Origin: a virus
IMG/VR virus record: IMGVR_UViG_3300025141_000107
Span: 1 to 58,111 of that record
Length of the DNA stretch: 58,111 nucleotides
Strand: one strand, 5' to 3'
Positions within the stretch are counted from its first letter, which is position 1; the number at the start of each line of letters is the position of its first letter. Under the pieces are notes generated by a model that saw nothing but the letters and a program-made list of their open reading frames with translations, was not told the origin of the DNA and ran no database searches. Shown piece after piece: positions 34,554 through 42,178 of this stretch. The translations under genes were made by a program, and so were the position numbers.

Positions 34554-35624
34554 ATGAAAATCACGCGCAGACAACTAAGACAGATCATCAAGGAATCATT
34601 CTCAGGCTACGCATCTGAGCGTCCGAATAACCCAATGGAACGTGCCTATGCCAGGCGTGCCGAAGAAGAGGCTGCAGCCAAGGCTGAAGAAGATATAGAT
34701 CACAGTGAGCTTGAAGAGACTTTAGATGACATTCTGTTGAGTCTATTACGTGTTCCAGGAGTTCATGACGATGCATTGATAGGTGACCCTCCACATTTGT
34801 CAGATGAGCAGCAAGCTCTTCAAGAGCTTCAAGCCCATGGGTTGACAGCTGATCGTGCGAAAGAGTACATCACAAACTTTTTGAAGTGGGCCGAGGAAGA
34901 GGGAGATGAAATTGACCTGGCAAAGCTTAGTAGGTCCGGCATGTACCTCGACTACTCCGGCTCTCCGGGGGTCTATAACGAATCAACCATACAAATAGAT
35001 CGTAATCATCTAAGAAGAATAATCAAGGAAGAGCTCCGTGGGCTCAACGAGAGCATAAGCGTTGATACTTATGAATCTCTTGAAAGGGCACTTAGAGGGC
35101 GTGACAGAGAAGAGCTTTCACGTATACTAAGTGTCGCATATGAGGAAGGTATAGCATCTTACTCTCCGGACCAAATAGTTGCAGGAATCCCAGGTAAGAC
35201 AAGAGATCGACCAGTTGATCCTGATCCCCACAAAGAAGTTGTCAACGACATCACGTCTCTCGTGAGAAGCATTCTAGCTGACATAGAAAATGATGGCTCT
35301 GGTGTCACAAGAAATCTAGAAGATATTACTCCTCAAGATATGGCAGATGCAAAGAGATATGCCGGCTCAGAACCTGTTGATCAAGCTAGATATCTCGGGA
35401 TTGATGTTGATGATTGGTATCGCATTAGAGAAGACATGGATGACTGGTATGAAGAGAGACACTGGATGGACCAGGCTGACGCAGACGATGACTGGTATGA
35501 CTTACCTGAGCTATCTCCGGCTATTCCAGATGATCATCCTAGCTTAGCACGGGGTCCTTCTAAGAAGCCGCATCCGCTTGACACTGATGGTGACGGTGAT
35601 GTTGACTACGATGAGATATCATAA
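34554..35624 (+). CDS. Double-leader protein with C-terminal calcium loop
   Basis: A protein of 356 residues starts at ATG 34554, one base after the previous stop. Leader 1 is MKITRRQLRQIIKESF. A second leader without Met lies near 145-168 (IQIDRNHLRRIIKEELRGL followed by NES), so here it cannot be a simple alternative start. The C-terminus DTDGDGDVDYDEIS is a complete calcium loop. Acidic Tyr/Trp-Asp repeats precede it (DDWYRI, DDWYEE, DDWYDL). Possible polyprotein. Confidence 0.7.
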   Translation: MKITRRQLRQIIKESFSGYASERPNNPMERAYARRAEEEAAAKAEEDIDHSELEETLDDILLSLLRVPGVHDDALIGDPPHLSDEQQALQELQAHGLTADRAKEYITNFLKWAEEEGDEIDLAKLSRSGMYLDYSGSPGVYNESTIQIDRNHLRRIIKEELRGLNESISVDTYESLERALRGRDREELSRILSVAYEEGIASYSPDQIVAGIPGKTRDRPVDPDPHKEVVNDITSLVRSILADIENDGSGVTRNLEDITPQDMADAKRYAGSEPVDQARYLGIDVDDWYRIREDMDDWYEERHWMDQADADDDWYDLPELSPAIPDDHPSLARGPSKKPHPLDTDGDGDVDYDEIS

Positions 35625-35666
35625 TAATATACTCACTGAAGAAGCTTGATTTAATTAAATTAAATG

Positions 35667-35695
35667 TTGTAAACACTTCTATAACATGTTAGAAT
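35667..35695 (+). promoter_or_regulatory. Promoter candidate
   Basis: TTGTAA 35667-35672, 17-bp spacer, TAGAAT 35690-35695. It is followed by the palindrome TTGACA-AAAA-TGTCAA (35703-35718), whose arms match the half-sites of the operators at 16336-16429. Confidence 0.55.
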
Positions 35696-35746
35696 TTCTT
35701 AATTGACAAAAATGTCAATACTATGCTAACAACAGGAGAATATAGC

Positions 35747-35974
35747 ATGCCATATAATAAGTCAAAGTCCACCAAGCGCTTCAGCTTCGGTATCAACCGT
35801 AACACCACCGCCAAGAAGGCAGGTTCTAACATCGTAACTATCGCGACCCTTCCCTACGAGGATAGCCAGTACAGTGTTGGCCAGACAAGCCTTACCATGA
35901 CGGTCCGTGAAGCTCAAGCTCTTCGTACTTTCTTGAACGAGAACCTTGACTATAGCTCAGATGTGACACTCTAG
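35747..35974 (+). CDS. Hypothetical small protein in its own unit
   Basis: A protein of 75 residues from ATG 35747 after CAGGAGAA; ATG 35723 in frame lacks a ribosome site. MPYNKSKSTKRFSFGINRN is a basic start, then strands (NIVTIATLPYE, TSLTMTVREA) and a helix. Its GC-rich third positions contrast with the A/T-rich flanks, suggesting strong expression. It is flanked by its own promoter, an operator-like palindrome and a terminator. Confidence 0.7.
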   Translation: MPYNKSKSTKRFSFGINRNTTAKKAGSNIVTIATLPYEDSQYSVGQTSLTMTVREAQALRTFLNENLDYSSDVTL

Positions 35975-36003
35975 TCATTAATCTAAGATAATAGAAAAAT
36001 ACA

Positions 36004-36034
36004 ACAGCTACGACTTAGTCGTAGCTGTTTTTTT
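36004..36034 (+). terminator. Rho-independent terminator
   Basis: A perfect 11-bp stem, ACAGCTACGAC with GTCGTAGCTGT, a 3-base loop and seven T residues. Confidence 0.92.
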
Positions 36035-36114
36035 GTGTATTTGCAAATCAATCTCAAAAACATCTTATGGAATATAATAGTGATAGATAAATAATAACAG
36101 GAGCAGTGATTTAA

Positions 36115-36726
36115 TTGACTAGCAGGATAATGATAATTGCATCAATATTGCTTTTGATTAACTGTAACAATCAAAATGTTAAAGAAGATTGTGAACATGA
36201 GTCGCCAGCGGAAGTTAGAAAACCACAAATAGTTCTTGATGTTATTAAAATTTTTCCTGATCCTAAAATTTCTCATTTCTGGATAATAACACCAAAGATT
36301 ACGTTCTGCAAGTCGAGTGGAATATCAGAGACAAGGGCACGTCAGGCCGTGAGCTATTGGAAAAAATTAGGATATCCAATACTAGAAGTTAAGTTTATTA
36401 GAAATGACGCAGAGTGCATACGGGATGCAGAGTACGGTGAAATTATGGTTAAAATTATAAATAGCGACACTCCGATTGGAAATAATCTCGCAGTGACAAG
36501 TGTGGCATATAGATCTGACACCAGGGTGATACTCACTGCTTCGATTTATATGATACCAGGATACGCGAATAAACCAAGAGTTATCGAGCACGAGATCGGT
36601 CACGCTCTTGGGTGGGGCCACTATGGAAGATCTTACCACATTATGAATCCTAATTATAAGGATACAGGATCTAATGCATATGGTCTTAGATACTCTTCAT
36701 ACAGATCTCTTTCAGAAAAATTTTAA
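36115..36726 (+). CDS. Metzincin-like metalloprotease, predicted lipoprotein
   Basis: A protein of 203 residues from TTG 36115 (ATG 36130 is in frame). The N-terminus IMIIASILLLINCNNQ is a lipoprotein signal with Cys17 as lipid site. The zinc signature H159-E-I-G-H-A-L-G-W-G-H169 is the full HExxHxxGxxH of metzincins, and IMNP at 176-179 supplies the Met-turn. This combination is typical of matrixin-like proteases. It would be anchored in the envelope facing the periplasm or outside. Confidence 0.75.
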   Translation: MTSRIMIIASILLLINCNNQNVKEDCEHESPAEVRKPQIVLDVIKIFPDPKISHFWIITPKITFCKSSGISETRARQAVSYWKKLGYPILEVKFIRNDAECIRDAEYGEIMVKIINSDTPIGNNLAVTSVAYRSDTRVILTASIYMIPGYANKPRVIEHEIGHALGWGHYGRSYHIMNPNYKDTGSNAYGLRYSSYRSLSEKF

Positions 36727-36758
36727 AAATAATTTGAATGTATTGCTGCTCTCAAGCT

Positions 36759-36808
36759 TATAATACATGTAGCGTGAGCTACAGTATAATATATGTAGTA
36801 ATGCTACA
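36759..36808 (+). promoter_or_regulatory. Promoter with flanking inverted repeats
   Basis: Two -10-like sequences (TATAAT at 36759 and 36785). TGTAGC-GTGA-GCTACA (36768-36783) and TGTAG-TAATG-CTACA (36794-36808) flank the second -10, 26 bp apart. A paired-operator layout upstream of 36824. Confidence 0.5.
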
Positions 36809-36823
36809 GGGGATAATTTAAAA

Positions 36824-37144
36824 ATGAGAATAGCAGTTATATTTGCAATTTTAACAGCAGTGGGTTTAGAATCTACTGCATATGCGCATGGCAATTCAAA
36901 AAATATACATTCGCAACATAAGACACACACAACGTGGATATGGATAGAAGGTCACTGGAATCAAAATAAGTGGACTATAGGTCATTGGATACACCCGAGA
37001 TACGGAAAATCATACAGAAGATTTCATCATGGTCCTCCGCTTGCTCACCAGAGCCATTATCACAATACTATACATGTCAATGGTCACTGGTCTGGAAAGG
37101 GCAAGAATAAAAAATGGATTCGACCTCACCGCCACAAAAGATAA
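36824..37144 (+). CDS. Exported His/Trp-rich protein with YXWGXW-like repeats
   Basis: A protein of 106 residues starts at ATG 36824 after AGGGGATAA. Residues 1-21 are a signal peptide (MRIAVIFAILTAVGLESTAYA). The mature part has W-x-W-I-E-G-H-W, W-T-I-G-H-W and V-N-G-H-W-S-G, like the YXWGXW repeat found in bacterial periplasmic proteins, plus many His residues that could bind metal. It ends in a basic tail (WIRPHRHKR). Function is unknown. Confidence 0.7.
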   Translation: MRIAVIFAILTAVGLESTAYAHGNSKNIHSQHKTHTTWIWIEGHWNQNKWTIGHWIHPRYGKSYRRFHHGPPLAHQSHYHNTIHVNGHWSGKGKNKKWIRPHRHKR

Positions 37145-37213
37145 AAAACTTAAACATTTCAAATTTTTGATATATTTTTAATGATCATCAACATTAAAAG
37201 GAGACTTAATATT

Positions 37214-37465
37214 ATGATTGATAAACTAAAGAAACTTCTTACAAATTGGAAGGTAAGTGTTGTCCTTGTGGGCGGCGCTGTGGTTGTTGCAACAGTTTTT
37301 GGTACATGTACATTTGAACCTGGAGCTGATGCAGAGAGTGAAACAAGTGAAGAGAGTGAAGCACCAGGTGCGGATGTATCTACTACTACAGATGGCGAGG
37401 AAGCTTCAAGCACAGACGTTGACGTTGACATAGAGACAGAAGATAGTGAGACTACAGCTAACTAG
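37214..37465 (+). CDS. Membrane-anchored acidic protein
   Basis: A protein of 83 residues from ATG 37214 after AAAGGAGA. After a basic start, residues 14-32 form a membrane helix (VSVVLVGGAVVVATVFG), then GTC and a low-complexity acidic Ser/Thr/Glu tail. The tail probably sits in the periplasm. A Thr before Cys makes a lipobox unlikely. Terminator 22 bp downstream. Confidence 0.65.
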   Translation: MIDKLKKLLTNWKVSVVLVGGAVVVATVFGTCTFEPGADAESETSEESEAPGADVSTTTDGEEASSTDVDVDIETEDSETTAN

Positions 37466-37486
37466 TTTTTCAATTTAGAGATTAAA

Positions 37487-37521
37487 ACAGATGACATGAA
37501 AAATGTCATCTGTTTTTTTTT
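37487..37521 (+). terminator. Rho-independent terminator
   Basis: An 11-bp perfect stem, ACAGATGACAT with ATGTCATCTGT, loop GAAAA and nine T residues. Confidence 0.92.
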
Positions 37522-37560
37522 ATATTGCTTGATAATTAGCAATTGAGGTCTCGAGCTGTA

Positions 37561-37785
37561 GTGAATTTAGATTTAAACGAGTTTAGATTATCTATTTTAA
37601 ATACTGGTGATATGGGATGCTTTAGAAGACCTACATCAAAAAAAGAAGATGAGTATATAGGTTTAATAATAAACGTAGATAAAACATGCTCTGATGGTGA
37701 AGTAACCTACCATGTCCTATGTCATGACAGCAGCATGAGATTTTTCACGGAGCAAGAAATTATTGAACATTTATTTAAAATTTGA
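37561..37785 (+). CDS. KVGDLV-like hypothetical protein
   Basis: A protein of 74 residues from GTG 37561; TTG 37543 is an in-frame alternative. LSILNTGDMGCFRRPTS and IGLIINVDKTC then VTYHVLCHD follow the GD-M-strand-strand pattern of the small array proteins, with weak similarity. It ends in an acidic helix (EQEIIEHLFKI). Confidence 0.55.
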   Translation: MNLDLNEFRLSILNTGDMGCFRRPTSKKEDEYIGLIINVDKTCSDGEVTYHVLCHDSSMRFFTEQEIIEHLFKI

Positions 37786-37822
37786 GATAAGAACATTTTT
37801 TAAAAATAATTTTAATAAAATG

Positions 37823-37840
37823 ATAACAAATTGTTATAAT
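37823..37840 (+). promoter_or_regulatory. Palindrome over a -10
   Basis: ATAACAA-A-TTGTTAT (37823-37837) overlaps TATAAT (37835-37840). No good -35 is seen. Its core ACAAATTGT equals that of the first operator at 16336. Confidence 0.45.
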
Positions 37841-37862
37841 TTACTTGCTCAAAGAGATATGA

Positions 37863-38216
37863 ATGCCTAACTATAAAGTTGGAGACATTGTTTTGGTAAA
37901 GTCTATTGCTGGTGACTTTGTTCCGCGTGTTCACGTTAGACTACTAGAGCGTGTAATAGTGAAACCAACAAAAGGAAAAAGGGTCGGAATTAGAATGTCT
38001 ATGGACTGGCCTGGCTACAGTGGCTGGGAAGCTGAAATGGTATATCAGGAAGAAATTGATGATTTAAGAAAAAATTGTTCTATTCCGTTTAACGCACCAG
38101 GTGATCGAACTTTTGTTTATGATAGCTGCATCATTAAGAAACCTAGAAAAAGTAAAAAACTAGACAATGTTAAAATAAATTCTTCTGGAAAGAGAACAAT
38201 TGTTAGAAAAAAATAA
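37863..38216 (+). CDS. SH3-like protein with basic tail
   Basis: A protein of 117 residues starts at ATG 37863. YKVGDIVLVKSIAGD is an internal form of the KVGDLV motif, followed by RVGIRMSMDWPGYSGW. The last 25 residues are Lys-rich (KKPRKSKKLDNVK, GKRTIVRKK). The motif shows that the small-array fold is also used in the late region. Confidence 0.6.
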   Translation: MPNYKVGDIVLVKSIAGDFVPRVHVRLLERVIVKPTKGKRVGIRMSMDWPGYSGWEAEMVYQEEIDDLRKNCSIPFNAPGDRTFVYDSCIIKKPRKSKKLDNVKINSSGKRTIVRKK

Positions 38217-38271
38217 AAAATAGCCGTGAAGTTGCTATATATAAAGAAAAAAATAAAAGGATTTAAAATAT

Positions 38272-38634
38272 ATGATTAAATTAATATCCGCCATTATTGT
38301 GAGCTCGTTAATTTCCAATACTGCTGCGGCAAATTCGAGTTCAAAAACTTTTTACGTGGGTGAGAAAGTTAAGATATGCTATTCTCCAGATGAGATTGTT
38401 CACAAGCCCGACGTAAACGGTTCGCCATATTTCTTAAATTATAATAGTGAAAGTAAGGATAGCACTTATTTAACAATTGTAATATGGAGCCATGATATTC
38501 CCAAGCTTGAGATAAACCCGTATAGCTATTTTTCATCAGATAATCTTTGTCTAGAGGGTAATATTACTACGTACCGTGAAAGAAAACAGCTCGTTATAAG
38601 AGAAATAGATCAATTAGTTATAAATACTAAATAA
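38272..38634 (+). CDS. Exported hypothetical protein
   Basis: A protein of 120 residues starts at ATG 38272 after AAAAGG. Residues 1-20 form a signal peptide (MIKLISAIIVSSLISNTAAA). The mature part is strand-rich with two Cys that could form a disulfide. Probably periplasmic. The family is not recognised. Confidence 0.65.
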   Translation: MIKLISAIIVSSLISNTAAANSSSKTFYVGEKVKICYSPDEIVHKPDVNGSPYFLNYNSESKDSTYLTIVIWSHDIPKLEINPYSYFSSDNLCLEGNITTYRERKQLVIREIDQLVINTK

Positions 38635-38683
38635 AATTATCTTAATTTAGGATATTTATTTTCGTTGACACACGGAGAAGAAA

Positions 38684-38938
38684 GTGAAAATAAAGAGGTC
38701 TGAGATTATTAAAATAATCAATAAAATAATAGAAGAACAGTTTACTATTCCTGTACATTCTAAACATAGTGACTTTCCCATGTTTTCTGAATCAGATGTA
38801 GAAGATGAAGATGGTGAAGATATTGATGAGCAAGGTTTTGTCTCTCCGGCTGCATCTCTGCAGGCGGACGGTGATGATGCACGTGCAATGCAGGGAGGAT
38901 TTCCTGTATACCAATATGATGAGGCTGAAGAGCGTTGA
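38684..38938 (+). CDS. Leader protein, small acidic
   Basis: A protein of 84 residues starts at GTG 38684 after AGAAGAAA. The leader is a divergent form, MKIKRSEIIKIINKIIEEQ. The rest is acidic (SESDVEDEDGEDIDEQG). Its stop overlaps the TTG start of the Nudix gene. Confidence 0.6.
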   Translation: MKIKRSEIIKIINKIIEEQFTIPVHSKHSDFPMFSESDVEDEDGEDIDEQGFVSPAASLQADGDDARAMQGGFPVYQYDEAEER

Positions 38939-39360
38939 AAAAAAATGGTGCAGGGTTTTTAATCGGAAAGATTTTTCCCGATGGCAATATTAGATTCCTT
39001 GGCCTTGTTGCACCAATTGAGACAAGAGTAAAAAAGAAAGGAATTTTTGATATTCCAAAGGGAAAGATAAAGCCTGGAGAGAGTTCACTAGACTGCGCAA
39101 TAAGGGAGTGCTTTGAAGAATCAGGAATTTTAATATCTAGAAAAGATATTATTGGAAAGCCATACAGTGATAAAAATTTAATAATCTACCCAGCAATTTC
39201 AAATAGCGATGTTGAAATTTTACCAAACCCAGAGACTGGTATCGTAGAGCATGAAGGGGCGATGTGGCTATCAAGAGATGAGATTGAAAATCTTTGTCTT
39301 GATTATCTATCTAGAATTATTAAAAAACTGACGGTATCTTTCACTACTCGCGTGAGATAA
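38935..39360 (+). CDS. Nudix hydrolase
   Basis: A protein of 141 residues, probably from TTG 38935 in the stop overlap. The Nudix box is complete: G43-x5-E49-x7-R57-E58-C-F-E61-E62-S-G64, within IPKGKIKPGESSLDCAIREC. Nudix enzymes hydrolyse nucleoside diphosphates linked to another group (NADH, ADP-ribose, mutagenic dNTPs, RNA caps). The short IPKGK start resembles Ap4A/diphosphoinositol-type members, but the substrate is unknown. Confidence 0.85.
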   Translation: MKKNGAGFLIGKIFPDGNIRFLGLVAPIETRVKKKGIFDIPKGKIKPGESSLDCAIRECFEESGILISRKDIIGKPYSDKNLIIYPAISNSDVEILPNPETGIVEHEGAMWLSRDEIENLCLDYLSRIIKKLTVSFTTRVR

Positions 39361-39417
39361 AAATAATTTTGTCAAATACATATACACATAAACATTATTA
39401 TGTTTCAAGGGTGTAAA

Positions 39418-39765
39418 ATGATACTAAAGAGAAGTGATCTTGCTAGGTTAATACTAGAAGAGAGTACAAGACTTGATGAAGATTGCGGCTGCGGAGGTTC
39501 CATGTCTGATGATGAATATATGGATTCGACTCTGCCCTTTGAAGAAGCTGATTATGAACTAGAATCTCATGACTTGCCAGATGAGATGAGTAACTTTATT
39601 GACAATGATGATTACTATTATGATAATTTGGGAAATGAAGTATTTACATCTAATACGTTTCTATCCAGGGATGAAGCACTCAAGGCAGTCGTAGCTCTCG
39701 CACAGTCAACATCATGCTCGGTAACAAAGGAAGCATTGCTGGGTGTCGTTAGAAACCTTATGTAA
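39418..39765 (+). CDS. Leader protein, acidic
   Basis: A protein of 115 residues from ATG 39418; ATG 39400 would place MFQGCK before the leader MILKRSDLARLILEEST. A C-G-C-G-G stretch follows, then an acidic Tyr-rich segment, and a helical C-terminus (SRDEALKAVVALAQSTS). No family is recognised. Confidence 0.6.
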   Translation: MILKRSDLARLILEESTRLDEDCGCGGSMSDDEYMDSTLPFEEADYELESHDLPDEMSNFIDNDDYYYDNLGNEVFTSNTFLSRDEALKAVVALAQSTSCSVTKEALLGVVRNLM

Positions 39766-39776
39766 GTTTTAAAACA

Positions 39777-40244
39777 ATGTCTACAAAAAAAAATAAAAAA
39801 TCAAAGAAGAAACATTCTAAATCCAAGACTTCCCTTGGGTGGCCAGAAGGGACCGATAGCAATTTATTTCTTGATAAACCTTTTGTAGCACTGTCAAATC
39901 TAAGTATCAAAAAGAATGGAAAGGAAGTTCCGGTTAACGTACAGATATCTGACTATTTAAAAAGTATGAAGCTATTGGAAAAATCAATAAAAAATCTAGA
40001 AAATACAATTGAAAAATCTGATAATTTGACCAGGAATTATAAAATAATGAGCGAGGGTAGGAAACTTAAGAGACGATACAAGGGAAAGGTATACACAACT
40101 ACAAGAGCTATGATTGAAGCTGTTTCACTATACGATATGGGAAGAATATCTAAAAAAGATCTAATAGAATCAGCGTCGTGGGCTTCCAATCCAGAATCAG
40201 CAATTAGAGTAGCCATGATGATAGCGGGAATTTATCCGTACTAG
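39777..40244 (+). CDS. Basic hypothetical protein
   Basis: A protein of 155 residues starts at ATG 39777. The first 18 residues are Lys/Ser-rich (MSTKKNKKSKKKHSKSKT). It continues with a coiled coil (LKSMKLLEKSIKNLENTIEK) and a helical end (SNPESAIRVAMMIAGIYPY). No leader. Possibly a DNA-binding or virion protein. Confidence 0.6.
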   Translation: MSTKKNKKSKKKHSKSKTSLGWPEGTDSNLFLDKPFVALSNLSIKKNGKEVPVNVQISDYLKSMKLLEKSIKNLENTIEKSDNLTRNYKIMSEGRKLKRRYKGKVYTTTRAMIEAVSLYDMGRISKKDLIESASWASNPESAIRVAMMIAGIYPY

Positions 40245-40250
40245 GAAAAT

Positions 40251-40757
40251 ATGAAACTTAGAACTAACATTGAAAGAATTAAAATGCTAACAGAGACACT
40301 GGTAGATAGAGACTCTGTCAGGTTGAAAATAATAAGTTTGTTTGATAAGTTTTGCAATGATTTTCCCATACCGATGGATGCATGGATTGTTGATGAAAAT
40401 TTAAAATTTATATCTAAAAACGGGCAGGAGATAAAAAAAGAAATATCAGTTTATGATATTTTTTCCGATGCGAGCAAAGATAAAAATATAGAAATGCACA
40501 AAAGAGCGCTTTCAGGCGAGTGCGTAACATACACTATTTTAGATAATGATACTACTTTTTTAACAAAGCTGATACCCGCAGAAGGTATATCAAATATGGT
40601 TTTTGGAATTTCAATGAATGTTACATCTTTTGTTAATCTAGCAGCAGCACTTGAGCATCATTGCAAAGATATTGAAAGTAGTGAGTGTGATCTGATTAAA
40701 AGGGTAAAGAATGATTCTTTGTACAGTGCTATTATAAAAGGAGATCTTGATGAATGA
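40251..40757 (+). CDS. PAS-like sensor domain protein
   Basis: A protein of 168 residues starts at ATG 40251. AWIVDENLKFISKNGQEI, then ISVYDIFSD, EMHKRALSGECVTYTILDND and NMVFGISMNVTSF follow the strand and helix order of a PAS domain (sensory strand, helix, then the G-x-x-x-x-Y strand). No output domain is attached. It could sense a small molecule and act on a partner; the gene overlaps the coiled-coil membrane gene that follows. Confidence 0.6.
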   Translation: MKLRTNIERIKMLTETLVDRDSVRLKIISLFDKFCNDFPIPMDAWIVDENLKFISKNGQEIKKEISVYDIFSDASKDKNIEMHKRALSGECVTYTILDNDTTFLTKLIPAEGISNMVFGISMNVTSFVNLAAALEHHCKDIESSECDLIKRVKNDSLYSAIIKGDLDE

Positions 40758-41073
40758 TAATCAAAATGGATGGAATGAGTATTCAAAGTTAGTTCTTAAA
40801 GAGCTTACAACTCTTGCTGCAAGTATTCAGTCTCTGAATTCAGAGATTCAGGAGCTCAAGCAAGAAATTGCTCGTATGCGCGAAAGAGAGGACAGGGTGG
40901 ATGACATTAAAGTCTGGAAAGAGAAGATAGACGAGGTCGTATCTCCCACTCAACTTCAAGGATATGTTAAAGATATCGAAGATCTTAGGGCATTTAAAAC
41001 CAAGGCAATCACAGTATTTGCAATCGTTCAGTTTTTAATGGCAGCTGCTGTAAGTGCTTCTAAGATCTTTTAA
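40750..41073 (+). CDS. Coiled-coil protein with C-terminal membrane anchor
   Basis: A protein of 107 residues from ATG 40750 after AAGGAGAT, overlapping the PAS gene. A long coiled coil (LNSEIQELKQEIARMRERED) is followed by a C-terminal hydrophobic helix (AITVFAIVQFLMAAAVSASK). Pairing with the PAS-like gene suggests a shared task (inference). Confidence 0.65.
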   Translation: MNDNQNGWNEYSKLVLKELTTLAASIQSLNSEIQELKQEIARMREREDRVDDIKVWKEKIDEVVSPTQLQGYVKDIEDLRAFKTKAITVFAIVQFLMAAAVSASKIF

Positions 41074-41089
41074 CTAGTGGAATTTTAAA

Positions 41090-41935
41090 ATGAAAATAAG
41101 AAAATTAATACTTGAAAAAATTATTAAAGAAGAGCTCATGCTAGATGAAAAAAGAGATCTAGCGACACTTCTAGAAGATGATGATGAGTACGTTCCAAAG
41201 GTTGATAGGCTTAGACAAGGTAAAGCATATAAAAAATACATGGATGCATTTGATGCGAATGTAATTGATAAATTACATACAATTGCTGCAGATGAGGAGG
41301 TTCGTCCGTACTTTGGCTACGCAGGAATGGCTATAAAGATAGGTTCTACAAAGCACTTTCTAAAATCTGTAGGCGTTGAAAGTGAACATCTACGAAATGT
41401 TCTTGCAGGCGGTTTTGAAAATATACCTTCCAAATACTGGGTAGGTGTAATAGAGCACTGGTCGACGACTGTTCCTGAATATGGCCACAAGGGTTGCGAT
41501 GCAGTTGCAGATGCTTTTGTAAGAGGTGTTATATATGATATAATCACAGGGCCATCTGGTGCTGTAGCAAGGGCAAGAAAGGTAAGGAGCATATCCGCCA
41601 TCGTACAAAAACATCGACTCATAGGGTTGGTCATAAATGATGAGATGCTTGAGGCTATACTTTCAGCTCAGACAATTGAGGAGATAATGAAGACAAGCCA
41701 AGCAAAAGAAGCTGTTAAGAAGGTATCAGCTAAAATTTGCACATCTTCGTGGGATGAATTTTTACTTAATGCAGAGTCTGAAATTGTAAAATACGCTGCA
41801 GAATTAACAGCTATTGTTCTTGGAGTTCCCACACCAGGCGGGGGAGGCGGAGGTGGTACACCTCCAGCTCCAGGAAAAACTTGCTCAGGCGGAGGGGCAC
41901 CTGATGGGAACGATATGTGTCCAGAAGACTACTGA
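41090..41935 (+). CDS. Leader protein with Gly/Pro-rich tail
   Basis: A protein of 281 residues starts at ATG 41090. The leader is MKIRKLILEKIIKEELML then DEKRDLATLLEDDDE. The middle is a helical bundle (ARARKVRSISAIVQKHRLIG). The end has a poly-Gly stretch (TPGGGGGGGTPPAPG) and a Cys-containing tail (CSGGGAPDGNDMCPEDY). The Gly linker suggests a flexible attachment of the last segment. Confidence 0.65.
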   Translation: MKIRKLILEKIIKEELMLDEKRDLATLLEDDDEYVPKVDRLRQGKAYKKYMDAFDANVIDKLHTIAADEEVRPYFGYAGMAIKIGSTKHFLKSVGVESEHLRNVLAGGFENIPSKYWVGVIEHWSTTVPEYGHKGCDAVADAFVRGVIYDIITGPSGAVARARKVRSISAIVQKHRLIGLVINDEMLEAILSAQTIEEIMKTSQAKEAVKKVSAKICTSSWDEFLLNAESEIVKYAAELTAIVLGVPTPGGGGGGGTPPAPGKTCSGGGAPDGNDMCPEDY

Positions 41936-41938
41936 TTA

Positions 41939-42178
41939 ATGGGAAAAGAATCTAAAAAAGATATAGCAAATATCATATTTGATCTAATAGAGTCTAATGT
42001 CAATGTAAGAGCATTTAAAGGTTTCGGATCTACACAGGTATTCTTCGATAGATCACCGACAAATCTAGGAAAATCATCGGTTAGTGTAGCCATAGAGAAA
42101 GACAAGCCTTCTGAAAAAGAATCTCACGACAGGAAAAAGCTAGTTAAGGTTAGTAGGGCATTTATAAAGACCCTATAG
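41939..42178 (+). CDS. Hypothetical protein
   Basis: A protein of 79 residues starts at ATG 41939, three bases after the upstream stop. A helix (DIANIIFDLIESNVNV) is followed by strands (TQVFFDRSP, SSVSVAIEKD) and a basic end. Its 3' end overlaps the 3' end of the convergent minus-strand gene by six bases. The family is unknown. Confidence 0.6.
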   Translation: MGKESKKDIANIIFDLIESNVNVRAFKGFGSTQVFFDRSPTNLGKSSVSVAIEKDKPSEKESHDRKKLVKVSRAFIKTL

